Assembly (NCBI RefSeq): GCF_002259405.1
Contig: NZ_NPFW01000009.1
Span: 186,001 to 250,000, forward strand
DNA length: 64,000 nucleotides
Direction: 5' to 3'
Source of the DNA: Rhodococcus sp. 14-2483-1-2
Lineage (GTDB): Bacteria > Actinomycetota > Actinomycetes > Mycobacteriales > Mycobacteriaceae
A model generated the notes under the pieces. That model saw only the letters and a list, made by a program, of their open reading frames with translations. It searched no databases and was not told the DNA's origin. Shown piece after piece: positions 63,964 through 64,000 of this stretch (positions are counted from its first letter, which is position 1; the number at the start of each line of letters is the position of its first letter). A program made the position numbers and the translations under genes.

Positions 63964-64000
63964 CTAGCCCCCATGATGTTCGAGCGTTGTGTCGAGATTC
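63964..64000 (-). CDS. C-terminal fragment of a probable PE protein
   Basis: An open frame enters from the right edge and stops at TAG (complement of 63964-63966), ending NLDTTLEHHGG. It lies three bases upstream of the PPE start. The length and position fit the C-terminus of a PE-type partner, but only 11 residues are visible. Confidence 0.45.
   Translation of the reverse strand, partial: NLDTTLEHHGG

Overview
The window is chromosomal DNA of a high-GC actinobacterium of the order Mycobacteriales, most likely Rhodococcus or a close relative. The evidence is a mycolata-type gene set: a PE/PPE/EspG edge of an ESX (type VII) locus, a WhiB protein, DUF5313, DUF5926 and DUF6474 proteins, a GabD2-type succinate-semialdehyde dehydrogenase, an F420-type LLM oxidoreductase and IdeR-like iron boxes. 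Genes are densely packed. There are no rRNA or tRNA genes, no recognisable insertion sequence, and no intergenic stretch longer than about 280 bases. Two genes are cut by the window ends: a sugar-permease N-terminus at the left and a probable PE-gene C-terminus at the right.

Region 1 (1-8.0 kb) is a beta-galactoside/galactose utilisation locus. A sugar ABC permease and its Tat/lipoprotein binding protein run left. A GH42 beta-galactosidase, a DeoR repressor, galT, galK and a MsmK/UgpC-type ATPase run right. The divergent promoter carries GTTCAT-type sites and looks leaderless. No galE is present here. Region 2 (8-27.8 kb) is mixed: a GNAT, two MerR regulators with 19-bp-spacer promoters, a DedA protein, a sensor kinase/response regulator/DUF4097 operon, a photolyase-like gene whose domains appear circularly permuted, formamidase, an IdeR-boxed siderophore-binding lipoprotein, an aldo/keto reductase, an aminotransferase, a serine hydrolase, a TetR/hydrolase pair with twin operators, RraA, an exported amidohydrolase, WhiB and a secreted lipase.

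Region 3 (27.9-38.3 kb) holds gabD2, a PQQ-repeat lipoprotein, a MarR/DHA2 efflux pair, a LysR/TDT transporter pair with a palindromic operator, and an Eco29kI-like restriction-modification cassette (C5 methyltransferase plus GIY-YIG nuclease). Region 4 (38.3-50.3 kb) has a copper locus (CopD, CopC, YcnI and a His/Met-containing membrane protein), a RecB-like nuclease, a short-chain dehydrogenase, an unusual pair of coupled kinase-like membrane proteins, a GDT1-type Mn exporter behind a yybP-ykoY riboswitch, a superoxide dismutase with a Mn-type residue, and an acyltransferase.

Region 5 (50.3-64 kb) has an LLM oxidoreductase, a cluster of DnaA-box-like sequences in front of a rhodanese operon, a phosphodiesterase, two ferritins, an LCP cell-wall ligase, a CPBP protease, an IdeR-boxed DUF2470 protein, pheA with a phosphoglycerate mutase-like gene, and the EspG-PPE-PE edge of an ESX locus. 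Iron and manganese handling recur: candidate IdeR boxes lie before the siderophore-binding protein, the DUF2470 protein and the first ferritin, and the Mn riboswitch, exporter and SodA lie within 2.3 kb. A 23-nt repeat occurs six times at three intergenic sites, always in the same orientation relative to the downstream gene.
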